Shown one piece after another: positions 9,022 to 16,470 of a DNA stretch of 64,000 bases. The stretch lies in the NCBI RefSeq assembly GCF_050717515.1, contig NZ_JBOITL010000039.1:1-64000 (forward strand). Direction: 5' to 3'. Each line of letters opens with the position of its first letter. Position 1 is the first letter of the stretch. The position numbers and the translations under genes are program-made. The stretch is from Clostridium_AD sp050717515. Its GTDB lineage: Bacteria; Bacillota; Clostridia; Clostridiales; Clostridiaceae. The notes beneath the pieces are model-generated. The model made no database searches. It was not told where the DNA came from and saw nothing but the letters and a program-made list of their open reading frames with translations.

Positions 9022-9618
9022 TTACAATAGTTTGGATAAATCTCCACCATTAAGCAAAGCATTTTGAATACTATCAAGTTTTTCAATTTCATTTTTACTT
9101 ACCTGACCTTTTATTTTATACAATTCTTTCATTTTTTTGTATTGTGTTTTCTGCTCTTTATCCTTGATTTCATTTAGATCAATAGAACGATAACCCATAA
9201 TTTTAACTATCTCATTATCTTCTTTAAGACTTTTAAACATTGCTTTGAACTTCCACCAATGCAAATCTACATCTTGTAAATCAATACTATATTGATCTAA
9301 AAATGCACTATAAATATAATCATCATCAAAGTTAAAATCATAAATTTGATTGCTCTTACCTTTACCATTTCCGCTTGATGCAACCATATCTTTACCACAT
9401 CTATAAAACCAAAGCAATTGATCCATTGCTAAATTTATGTTTTCAGGAGTCTTAGGATAATATAATTCTATGGCCTGTATTATCTTTTGTTTATCATCTA
9501 AATCATTGTCAGCCATCATTAACTCAAAGAGCATAGAAGTTCTAAAATCTGAATTTATGCTATATTCCACACCTTCTATAGTGACTTCCAAAGGTAATAA
9601 GTCAATTAAAATATTCAT
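9022..9618 (-). CDS. Phage Gp15 family protein (tail assembly chaperone position)
   Basis: The 198-residue protein carries the Gp15-family signature: DFRTSMLFELMM near the N-terminus, the acidic YDFNFDDDYIYSAFLDQY in the middle, LHWWKFKAMFKSL, and IMGYRSIDLNEIKDKEQ towards the C-terminus. Gp15 proteins occur between the major tail protein and the tape measure gene, where other phages encode tail assembly chaperones. Its ATG overlaps the upstream TAA (TAATG), so translation is coupled. Confidence 0.85.
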   Translation of the reverse strand: MNILIDLLPLEVTIEGVEYSINSDFRTSMLFELMMADNDLDDKQKIIQAIELYYPKTPENINLAMDQLLWFYRCGKDMVASSGNGKGKSNQIYDFNFDDDYIYSAFLDQYSIDLQDVDLHWWKFKAMFKSLKEDNEIVKIMGYRSIDLNEIKDKEQKTQYKKMKELYKIKGQVSKNEIEKLDSIQNALLNGGDLSKLL

Positions 9619-9962
9619 TATTTTTTAGCACGTTTTTGTGCCCTATTCGGAGAATATTTATTAGCGAGTTTTTGAACCTCTTCTTTCTGAGAATTCATGG
9701 CTACTACTAATTCTTCAAATGCTTTCAAACAAATCAATAGATTAACCCTATCCCCAAATATTTTTTTATCTGTACCTTCTCCAAATAAAGTATTAAAGGT
9801 ACTAAAGATAACTCTGCATTGAGTTCTAATACTTTCAGATGGCTTCATACCCTCAACTTTTTTAGCAATTCCCGCTACCTCTCCTAATGCATTCTCGTAT
9901 TTTTCAGCTACATCCGCATCTAATATATCTATATCTTCTAATTCTACATTATTAATTTTCAA
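9618..9962 (-). CDS. Phage tail assembly chaperone-like protein (DUF6673-like)
   Basis: This 114-residue, mostly helical protein begins MKINNVELEDIDILDADV and ends with a basic tail (NRAQKRAKK). It resembles DUF6673-type proteins found next to Gp15 in clostridial and bacilli phages. It lies between the major tail protein and Gp15, the classical place of the first tail assembly chaperone. The stop overlaps the next start. The chaperone role is inferred from gene order. Confidence 0.7.
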   Translation of the reverse strand: MKINNVELEDIDILDADVAEKYENALGEVAGIAKKVEGMKPSESIRTQCRVIFSTFNTLFGEGTDKKIFGDRVNLLICLKAFEELVVAMNSQKEEVQKLANKYSPNRAQKRAKK

Positions 9963-9973
9963 TTAAATCCCTC

Positions 9974-10456
9974 CTATATTGTTTTGGCTACAAATCCATC
10001 TGTAAATGTTTTAAGCACAGTATCAAATGTTCCTAGTATAGGATCACTTAAACCCAAGAAACTTCCTGAAACTCCAAGCTCTCCATCATTGTCATCAAAA
10101 CTGTCTACAGATATTGCCACGTTAAATTTTCTAGCTCTAAAGCCAGTCGTTACTGCAGCTTCATCTAAATCAACTATTATATATTCTGTTTCTGTATCAG
10201 CTCCTGTAAGTTGCATTTCTCCAATGTTTCTTATATGTTCGATAACATTTTCACTAACAATTTGGTCTGCATTGAAAGAAGTGTTCCATTCATAGCCCGT
10301 AACACTTTGGCTTGCACTTGATTGATTGATGTACCTCTTACTTGATGTTTGCGCTGATGGGCTCTCATTTAGTTCTGTGAATCCTGTTCCTAGTAATTCA
10401 AAAGCTGCTTTCGCCTTTAAATAGTTTGCTTGTATTTTACGTTTTCTAACTGCCAT
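9974..10456 (-). CDS. Major tail (tube) protein
   Basis: This is a 160-residue, beta-rich, acidic protein located between the tail completion gene and the tail chaperones, which is the standard site of the major tail protein. It includes YINQSSASQSVTGYEWN and a C-terminal beta region (FNVAISVDSFDDNDGELGVSG). Such proteins polymerise as hexameric rings around the tape measure protein. A strong GGAGGAAT ribosome binding site precedes the ATG, fitting high expression. Confidence 0.82.
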   Translation of the reverse strand: MAVRKRKIQANYLKAKAAFELLGTGFTELNESPSAQTSSKRYINQSSASQSVTGYEWNTSFNADQIVSENVIEHIRNIGEMQLTGADTETEYIIVDLDEAAVTTGFRARKFNVAISVDSFDDNDGELGVSGSFLGLSDPILGTFDTVLKTFTDGFVAKTI

Positions 10457-10458
10457 GA

Positions 10459-10896
10459 TTAAATTCCTCCTTGTTTTTTATAATATTTTAATCTTAATTG
10501 AATCTGATATTGTGCAGTATCCTCTGAAACTGCAAATGCATAGCCTGTACTTGTTACTTTAATTTCTCTAACTTCTAAATTTGTATCCAATATAGGAAAT
10601 ATTTCATTATCGTTTTTAGATTCAAGTTCATCCGCAAACTTTTCGTAAAAGCCTGAGTTATCAATATTTTGTATAACATCTGAACCGTATGGCTCTCTGC
10701 TAGTAAATATAAACGCATACTGTCTAATGCTATCACCATTAACATATTTTTTTAGAATAGGTTCTATAGGAACTTCCTCAATACTATATGCATCAATATT
10801 AGTATCTAAATAATTTACATTCAATCTAATAGCATCATTAAAAGTTTCCAAACAAGACATGTCTTTTATAAAATTTCGTATGCTTTCAATTATCAT
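10459..10896 (-). CDS. Tail terminator / minor capsid-type completion protein
   Basis: The protein has 145 residues from the ATG at 10896. The start is supported by GGAGGA six bases upstream and by the ATGA overlap with the preceding gene. A TTG five codons earlier would lie on the ribosome binding site. Size, composition (FIFTSREPYGSDVIQNIDNSG) and position between the Minor_capsid_2 gene and the major tail gene match the tail terminator family of Firmicute siphoviruses. Family membership is inferred mainly from context. Confidence 0.72.
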   Translation of the reverse strand: MIIESIRNFIKDMSCLETFNDAIRLNVNYLDTNIDAYSIEEVPIEPILKKYVNGDSIRQYAFIFTSREPYGSDVIQNIDNSGFYEKFADELESKNDNEIFPILDTNLEVREIKVTSTGYAFAVSEDTAQYQIQLRLKYYKKQGGI

Positions 10897-11249
10897 ATAT
10901 GTCCTCCACAAAAATTAGCAATAGTTTGTACAATAGTACCTCCATTATCAATCCAACCGCGTGAAGCCCATTGCTTTCCCCTTTTACCGCCAGCTGCATC
11001 ACCCTGTTTCCCCATACCCTTGTTATTATAAAATTGTTTCGATGCATAAGGCGCTGAATATATAATTCTAGCAGTTTCAATAGTGATCATCATATCCTTA
11101 AGCCGGCCGGTATCAAGAGGTATATAATTATTAAATGCTTTAGCACATTCTTTTGTAAAAAGTACTTGAGCAGGTCCATTATTTTGCAATTTTCTTTTCG
11201 CCATAATAGCTGCAGCTGAGTTCATATTTATTTTTATAGTTGCGCCCAT
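10893..11249 (-). CDS. Minor capsid protein (Minor_capsid_2 family)
   Basis: The 118-residue protein contains IPLDTGRLKDMM, then PYASKQFYNNKG and W-SRGW, the characteristic core of the phage Minor_capsid_2 / HK97 gp10-like neck family. It belongs to the head-tail connector module. Both ends overlap neighbours: one base with the upstream gene and an ATGA overlap downstream. Confidence 0.82.
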   Translation of the reverse strand: MGATIKINMNSAAAIMAKRKLQNNGPAQVLFTKECAKAFNNYIPLDTGRLKDMMITIETARIIYSAPYASKQFYNNKGMGKQGDAAGGKRGKQWASRGWIDNGGTIVQTIANFCGGHI

Positions 11250-11656
11250 TACTTCCCCTCAACTTCCCAATGATCACTTAATTCTCTGGAAGACATTATA
11301 TTTATTACATCATTATAATTTTTTTCTAAATCAGCAATGGAGTTAGGTTTAATACCCAAAATTTCAAAGTCAATTTCACCTTTTACGATCTTATCTCCTA
11401 TAGCTAAAGTAAAATAATTTACTCTTTCATTACCATTTAATTTTGCAAACTGTTTTGGCGAAATATAATTATCTATTTTATCTAAGATAATACGGATGGA
11501 ATCAGCTAGTAATAAACCATTGCTACTAACTGTAGCGTTCCTAACGCCATTCCAGTTAACGCCTTTAATAACGGTCCTTTGATATAGGTCATATCCACTT
11601 GAAAAATTATAGTATTTATTATAAATTGTCACATCAGTGTTTGGAAATAATACCAT
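11249..11656 (-). CDS. Head-tail connector region protein (DUF6751-like)
   Basis: This 135-residue protein starts MVLFPNTDVTIYNKYY and contains YQRTVIKGVNWNG and GLLLADSIRIIL. The pattern recalls DUF6751-type minor capsid proteins encoded next to Minor_capsid_2 proteins in Firmicute phages. It is probably a stopper or adaptor component of the neck. The function is inferred from neighbours and the order capsid, connector, DUF6751, Minor_capsid_2, terminator. Confidence 0.72.
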   Translation of the reverse strand: MVLFPNTDVTIYNKYYNFSSGYDLYQRTVIKGVNWNGVRNATVSSNGLLLADSIRIILDKIDNYISPKQFAKLNGNERVNYFTLAIGDKIVKGEIDFEILGIKPNSIADLEKNYNDVINIMSSRELSDHWEVEGK

Positions 11657-11660
11657 CTAA

Positions 11661-11948
11661 TCACCCCATCATCCTGACATATGGGAGCGGCAATAACATT
11701 TTTACATTATCGGTTATAGACCATGCTTCAATACCATCAGCAAATGTAACAGATTGTACACCATCACTCTTAGATTTAATTCCTGTAGCTTTAATAGATT
11801 TAATAGCTAAAGAACTTTCTACTAACTCATCAATGGCAAGCTCAAAATTAACCATCATGTATTCATCTGTATATTTTGGATTGGTACCTACATTCAAGTA
11901 GTTTTTGATTGTAAGTATAGCCTTTCTTTGGTCCTTGCTAAGTTCCAT
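11661..11948 (-). CDS. Head-tail adaptor-like protein (95 aa)
   Basis: This small helical protein begins MELSKDQRKAILTIKNYLNV and contains a stretch predicted to form several helices up to residue 60. It is the first gene after the major capsid gene and its terminator, the site of the gp6/gp15-type head-tail adaptor. A clear GGGAGGTATTT ribosome binding site precedes the ATG. No diagnostic motif is visible, so the function is positional. Confidence 0.65.
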   Translation of the reverse strand: MELSKDQRKAILTIKNYLNVGTNPKYTDEYMMVNFELAIDELVESSLAIKSIKATGIKSKSDGVQSVTFADGIEAWSITDNVKMLLPLPYVRMMG

Positions 11949-11969
11949 AAATACCTCCCTTTACATAAA

Positions 11970-11998
11970 TAAAAAGAGGAAATTAATTTCCTCTTTAT
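11970..11998 (-). terminator. Terminator after the major capsid gene
   Basis: A perfect palindrome (AAAGAGGAAATT / AATTTCCTCTTT, 11973-11996) begins at the capsid stop codon and is followed on the minus strand by TTTTTATTT. Placed directly after the most highly expressed structural gene, it would raise capsid mRNA relative to downstream connector and tail genes by partial termination. Confidence 0.75.
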
Positions 11999-13023
11999 TA
12001 AAGTGTTATTGTAGCTATTCCTAACTCATCTGCGTGTGGAAAACTTGGAATTGCAGTAGCGGCTGCTTTTGTAAATTCTGCAACTGGATCAATAGAAGTA
12101 TAAGTCCCAACAAATACATCTCCAACCATTGAAGCTTCTTCCATTTTACCATCACCTATTAATTTTACTTCTTCAGCAGTTAATCCGTAAATTGTTTCAC
12201 CTAATTCAGCACTTCCAAACATTGCAATTATGTTTTCAGGAAAGTATCTAGTAGTTACAAATCCGTCTGCAGTTTCAATTTTATATTTGCCCTCGTTTAT
12301 AAGTAATATTGGTAATTCTGATTGTAATAATAGATCATTTAGCAATGCTAGAGTAACAAGCTTATCTGAGTTAGTTCCAAAGATTGCTTTCTTGATAGAT
12401 GTACATGCACATATGGCTTTCATTACTTTACGAGAAATTATTGCCCTTGTAGGTCTAGCCCCACACTCTGTTTCAACTGCGGTTGCAATTGCTTCTAAAT
12501 CAACAAGTGGCGCTGCCGTAGTTGTTGCTGACCAATTAAAAGCTTTTTGATTCTCTGCTGGTACGCCATAGTCTATTGTTACTTTTACTTCATTTTCCTC
12601 TATTTTAACTTTACCAGTAGAAAGGATTTCCATTCTCATAGCTTCCACACGAACATGTATAGATTCAACTAATGTCTCAGAATCTTTGTATAATTGTGCT
12701 AATACATAGTTTAATTCTGCATCATTTCTTGGATTTTGAATTTTGATTAACTCTTTTTCTGTAATCTTAATTTGTCTTTTGATAAGTGCTAAACTTTGAA
12801 TACCTTTTTCAATGCCTTGTCTACTTGCTAACATTGTTTTAGTATCAAACGCATGTACGGATGCACTAACTGGTAAACCGCCCCTACCTAAGATCATGTC
12901 AAACTCAATGTCTTGAATTTTGCGTTCTGGGAATAAAGATTCACCCAACATTGGAGCTGCTACTATTTCACTAAAATAATTTATTAACTCATTTGTGTTA
13001 AATACTTCTACTAATTTTGGCAT
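11998..13023 (-). CDS. Major capsid protein (phage capsid E family)
   Basis: The 341-residue protein has features of the capsid protein E family (HK97 fold): the segment FPERKIQDIEFDMILGRGG near residue 32, a central EVKVTIDYGVPAENQ region, and the C-terminal SIDPVAEFTKAAATAIPSF. It follows a scaffolding gene and a small decoration-type gene, as expected, and is followed by a terminator. The start has a GAGGAAT ribosome binding site. Confidence 0.88.
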   Translation of the reverse strand: MPKLVEVFNTNELINYFSEIVAAPMLGESLFPERKIQDIEFDMILGRGGLPVSASVHAFDTKTMLASRQGIEKGIQSLALIKRQIKITEKELIKIQNPRNDAELNYVLAQLYKDSETLVESIHVRVEAMRMEILSTGKVKIEENEVKVTIDYGVPAENQKAFNWSATTTAAPLVDLEAIATAVETECGARPTRAIISRKVMKAICACTSIKKAIFGTNSDKLVTLALLNDLLLQSELPILLINEGKYKIETADGFVTTRYFPENIIAMFGSAELGETIYGLTAEEVKLIGDGKMEEASMVGDVFVGTYTSIDPVAEFTKAAATAIPSFPHADELGIATITL

Positions 13024-13039
13024 TATTATTCCTCCTCGA

Positions 13040-13408
13040 TTATCTGAATTTTATATTTGGTAATGCTGTTTTAATTGCTGTAATTCCTTTAGCTGCAAAA
13101 CCAGCTAATACTCTATCCGCTCTTAAATATCCTTCAACTACTAATGAACAAGCTTCATCCCCATTAGTAACATCTACTGTTTGATATAGGATTCCAATAG
13201 GAGTAGTCGTTAATGTTTCTGACCCAACTGCACCTGTTTGAGTAACTACTTTCCCAGTAGCATCAATTAAAGCACCTGATACAATATACTTTTTACCATT
13301 TTCATCGGCAACCGTAGCGCCTTGTATCAATGTTCCACTGAAACATACTAAATTTGCAGGTGAATATAATATTTCTAAATCATTGGTATAACTAGTTTTC
13401 TTAAACAT
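13040..13408 (-). CDS. Head decoration / stabilisation protein
   Basis: This 122-residue beta-rich protein contains ENGKKYIVSGALIDATGKVV and TTPIGILYQTVDVTNGDE, the pattern of lambda gpD-like head decoration proteins of Gram-positive phages (a short soluble domain with an 'IPAGT'-like start replaced by FSGTLIQGATVADENGKK). It lies between scaffold and capsid genes, as decoration genes often do. It may cement the mature capsid surface. Confidence 0.72.
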   Translation of the reverse strand: MFKKTSYTNDLEILYSPANLVCFSGTLIQGATVADENGKKYIVSGALIDATGKVVTQTGAVGSETLTTTPIGILYQTVDVTNGDEACSLVVEGYLRADRVLAGFAAKGITAIKTALPNIKFR

Positions 13409-13422
13409 TTATAATTCCTCCT

Positions 13423-14061
13423 TTATTTTGTTGCCCAAGGATCGCTTGATACAACCTTTGTACTATTATTTTTTTGAGCCATTGCAGCACCAATTGAAAG
13501 TTTTTCTCCACCTTTATCTGTACCGCCAGGAACGTAAGAACTGGATTTAAGTCTTTCATTCATGCTTGTTTCTAAACCTTTACCCCAATCAATTGCCAAT
13601 ACATCTAAATTAGCTTTTGTAGTATCTAGATCCTCACCTAGAAACTTATCAATAAATCCTGCTGGCAACTTCTTTTCAGCACCATACTTCATTGCCTCAG
13701 TAAGTAGATCCTTTCTAGCAGATGCTTTTTCCATTTGTGCTATTTTGGTTTCCATTTCCAAAACCTTTTTATCCTTTGGATCTTTAATTAAATCAGGATA
13801 TTTTGCATTCATAAATGGCTCAAGTTCCTTTTCTAAGTTATTTTCTTTCCATGTTTTAAGAGCTTTGACATAATGCTTATCATTTTCCCCATCTGCGTAA
13901 GCCTTAAAATCCTTATCAGTTTTCATTTTTTCTTTAAAAGCATCCAAGGTTAATCCACTTGTTTTAAATTGCGTTTCAACATCAGTTCCAACCAATAAAG
14001 TGTTAATGTCCTCATCGTCTTTTGAATTTTTTATTTTTTCTAACAAATCTTTCTTTAACAT
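13423..14061 (-). CDS. Phage scaffolding protein (DUF4355-like)
   Basis: The 212-residue protein is highly charged and helical, with a coiled-coil segment around KKVLEMETKIAQMEKASAR and a flexible, glycine-rich C-terminus ending SDPWATK. This matches DUF4355-type scaffolding proteins located immediately before the decoration and capsid genes. Scaffolds direct procapsid assembly and then leave. The ATG at 14061 is preceded by ATAGGAGTGA and a hairpin-forming repeat. Confidence 0.8.
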   Translation of the reverse strand: MLKKDLLEKIKNSKDDEDINTLLVGTDVETQFKTSGLTLDAFKEKMKTDKDFKAYADGENDKHYVKALKTWKENNLEKELEPFMNAKYPDLIKDPKDKKVLEMETKIAQMEKASARKDLLTEAMKYGAEKKLPAGFIDKFLGEDLDTTKANLDVLAIDWGKGLETSMNERLKSSSYVPGGTDKGGEKLSIGAAMAQKNNSTKVVSSDPWATK

Positions 14062-14075
14062 ATATTCACTCCTAT

Positions 14076-14161
14076 CCCTTATACGCGAAAATGCCCATAA
14101 GACACAAATTTTTATTATTTTGGTGTAGTTGTACCCCTTATACGCAAAATGCCCACAAGAC
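14076..14161 (-). repeat. Two tandem copies of a ~28-bp hairpin-forming repeat
   Basis: CCCTTATACGCGAAAATGCCC followed by ATAAGAC (14076-14103) recurs at 14135-14161 with one deletion and one substitution. On the minus strand each copy can fold with CTTAT pairing ATAAG around a central loop. They lie in the leader of the scaffolding gene, with the second copy upstream of the first on the transcript. A role as RNA regulatory elements or as remnants of a duplicated 5' region is possible. I do not recognise the motif. Confidence 0.6.
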
Positions 14162-14199
14162 GTTGATATAGCAGTTTAATGTCATGACTAAGGACACCA

Positions 14200-14405
14200 T
14201 TTATTCGACTATAGTATTAAATCATTAACCCAAAAGTTGGTGATTTCAGAACTCCAAAAAGAACTAACAATTTATAAATTTTTGAGTTAATATTATGTTT
14301 TCTCCACCTATCCCAACGTAGTATATGTTTTATTAACTTCATATTAGCAATATCTCCCCCTTCATAAGAAAAACACTCGCTTATTTATTCGACTATAGTA
14401 TTGAA
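14200..14405 (-). repeat. 21-bp direct repeats flanking a small ORF (duplicated end of minor head gene)
   Basis: TTTATTCGACTATAGTATT occurs at 14200-14218 and at 14384-14402, followed by AA or GA. The right copy is the 3' end of the minor head gene (codons for FNTIVE and stop). The 184-bp offset contains a complete 41-codon ORF. The arrangement suggests that a small cassette was inserted or duplicated after the minor head gene, leaving a second copy of its last codons. Confidence 0.7.
14217..14342 (-). CDS. Small basic protein (41 aa) inserted after the minor head gene
   Basis: An ATG at 14342 preceded by GGGGGAG opens a 41-codon ORF. The product begins MKLIKHILRWDRWRKHNINS and ends SPTFGLMI. 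It is basic and aromatic at the N-terminus, with a hydrophobic LLVLFGVL stretch. It is too short for a family call but is well placed and has a strong ribosome binding site. Its stop codon lies in the left copy of the duplicated minor head 3' end. Confidence 0.6.
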   Translation of the reverse strand: MKLIKHILRWDRWRKHNINSKIYKLLVLFGVLKSPTFGLMI

Positions 14406-15119
14406 CCCACGACAAAGAGGATGCAAAAGCCCAGGTGCATCCTCCAAGTCATATATATTTTTATTTATGCCAGCACATTCACCACAGGTCCTGGAATCCA
14501 TTTCCTCGTTTCTCATAACTCTTTTTACTCCGGTTTCCCTACAAAATCTTTTAAATGATTCATCTTCCACGCGGCTAACTTCAGTTTCTACTAGTCTTTT
14601 CGCATTATAAGCACTGGTATTGTAGGTTTTTTCAATATTTTTTTTAATTTGATTAACATTTACCTTGCCACTAAGAAAATCATTAACCTGTTTATCTAGA
14701 TGCTTGGCAACATCAGATTCATTTTCCCAAACTCTTGAGGAAAAATGTTTTCCTTTGAAATTATTGCCTATAATGGTTTTAACATCTTTTAATCCAACAT
14801 TATAACTATAGAAATTAAAGGTTTTAGCTACTGTAGTGGTTAATATATCTTTTATAACCCTGTTTTGAGTAGTCCCTTGTATCTGAGCACCACTTGTAAC
14901 CATTTTAGACAACCTATTATACTCTTTCTTTTTGTCTGCACTAGAAAGCTTCATAAGGTCATTTAAAATGGTATAGGTAAGCATGATAGTTGCTATTTGC
15001 TTTAATAATTCATCTCTATTATTCTTTTGTTCCTGATAAACTTCTTTTATTTGTTTGTCAGCTTCATCATAAAGACTTTCTACAAACTCAAGTTCTTCTT
15101 CATCAGTATAATTACTCAT
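14385..15119 (-). CDS. Minor head protein (SPP1 gp7 / Mu F-like)
   Basis: The 244-residue protein is helical for about 180 residues, then has the conserved C-terminal Mu F-type motif: RVEDESFKRFC, MDSRTCGECAGIN, and LHPLCRGFNTIV. The cysteines and histidine are characteristic of the phage minor head family, which is associated with the portal and DNA ejection. The ATG overlaps the portal stop by eight bases. No toxin or ADP-ribosyltransferase domain is fused. Confidence 0.88.
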   Translation of the reverse strand: MSNYTDEEELEFVESLYDEADKQIKEVYQEQKNNRDELLKQIATIMLTYTILNDLMKLSSADKKKEYNRLSKMVTSGAQIQGTTQNRVIKDILTTTVAKTFNFYSYNVGLKDVKTIIGNNFKGKHFSSRVWENESDVAKHLDKQVNDFLSGKVNVNQIKKNIEKTYNTSAYNAKRLVETEVSRVEDESFKRFCRETGVKRVMRNEEMDSRTCGECAGINKNIYDLEDAPGLLHPLCRGFNTIVE

Positions 15120-16458
15120 CAGCGGTCACAGTATTTAAATCAATTTCTGGTATTTCTGCATCCTGTTCCTTTTTAACTTTTTCAGCTTCAGTAATTTTAT
15201 TATTAATAAAACTGAATAAGCCTCTTGCAGTATCCTTGGAAATAGTACCCTCGGGCACCTGCGCCAACATTTGAGCAGTTCCTAAATCATCCATCGGAAT
15301 ATTAGGAGTGTAAAGAGCATTAATATCTTTATAATCATAATTTTTATTTTTCTTAAGGTTTAAATACATACATAAAAATCTATTACGATTTTTAACAATG
15401 TTTTTATGTGCCTTTTCTTCAAGCTCACATTTATTTTCTAAAGCTATTAACCTGGACCTCAATGCAACGCCACTTAAATTACTAACCATACCCTCATTAT
15501 GATTTATATGACAAGCTATTTGATACATTGTATCTACATACCTATCAAGTGTATTTTGGATGAATGTATCATTGATATTTTTAATGAGCCATTGAATAGT
15601 ACTATCTTTATCTTTTGCTTGTAATACTCCTAACTTTTTCATATCAGGGATATCATCTTTATTAATTTCACAACCTGTAAACACAAGATATGCTGACCTA
15701 AAATCACTTATTTCATTACCTATATCACTAAAATTAGTTTCAAAAGCATCTTGAAGGCCTTTAATATCTTTATATAAACTATCGTGATATTCTTCCAGTG
15801 TTAATATTCCAACACTAACAGGAACTTCTCCAAATATATTTTCTTTTGGAGGAGCTATCTCATTAAATTTGTTATCAAAATGGTATATATAATCAGCGGT
15901 ATAAACATCTATATACTGATTAGTTGTGTCAAAATCATTTTTAAAAGCACGAATAAAAAATAAAATCTTACCTGAGTTATCTGTATAAGCATATCCATCA
16001 GTAGGTTTTACAATTTTGCTACAAAAGTCAGCACTATCATTTTCATCCAAATAATATAGTTCATAAACTTTAGTGAATACTAATAAATACTTCATAAGGT
16101 CGGTATCATGCAATTCATCCCAATGCGCGGTGTAATACTCAATATCTTTAACTATATCGTTGTTAGCGCTCTTGGACTCATAGGTTATATCATTTCCCAC
16201 AGTATAGGAAACCTCTTCTTTAACAAATTTTTTCATATAGTTTGTATTTGTCTTAATATTGGATCTCTCAGTTATAAATTTATAATTTCGCATTGCATCA
16301 GTATCACCCTTATAATACCTATACATCTTTTCATGTATATACCTATTTGCATTATACTGGCCATATATCTTTTTAACCAATTTAAGATGTTCAGGATTAT
16401 ACAAATCAAAACTGACTTGTTTCTTAAATAATTTTTTTATTAATTCATTTATATTCAT
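15112..16458 (-). CDS. Portal protein (SPP1 gp6 family)
   Basis: This 448-residue protein follows the large terminase gene directly. It carries the SPP1-type portal pattern: IHEKMYRYYKGD near the N-terminus, NYMKKFVKEEVSYTVGND, the domain before GEVPVSVGILTLEEYHDSLYKDIKGLQDAFE, and the late helix SGVALRSRLIALENKC. Portal dodecamers form the DNA channel at the capsid vertex. GGAGGTGGAG precedes the ATG. Length is normal for the family. Confidence 0.9.
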   Translation of the reverse strand: MNINELIKKLFKKQVSFDLYNPEHLKLVKKIYGQYNANRYIHEKMYRYYKGDTDAMRNYKFITERSNIKTNTNYMKKFVKEEVSYTVGNDITYESKSANNDIVKDIEYYTAHWDELHDTDLMKYLLVFTKVYELYYLDENDSADFCSKIVKPTDGYAYTDNSGKILFFIRAFKNDFDTTNQYIDVYTADYIYHFDNKFNEIAPPKENIFGEVPVSVGILTLEEYHDSLYKDIKGLQDAFETNFSDIGNEISDFRSAYLVFTGCEINKDDIPDMKKLGVLQAKDKDSTIQWLIKNINDTFIQNTLDRYVDTMYQIACHINHNEGMVSNLSGVALRSRLIALENKCELEEKAHKNIVKNRNRFLCMYLNLKKNKNYDYKDINALYTPNIPMDDLGTAQMLAQVPEGTISKDTARGLFSFINNKITEAEKVKKEQDAEIPEIDLNTVTADE

Positions 16459-16470
16459 TTCTCCACCTCC

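Noticed and set aside
9600..9640. Programmed -1 frameshift joining the tail chaperone-like gene to the Gp15 gene
   Set aside because: The A-run (GCTAAAAAATAATG) does not give a standard X-XXY-YYZ heptamer in the zero frame, and the -1 frame has a TAA at the run. The downstream gene has its own coupled ATG.
12100..12550. Plus-strand ORF opposite the capsid gene
   Set aside because: It is an antisense shadow of a well-supported capsid gene.
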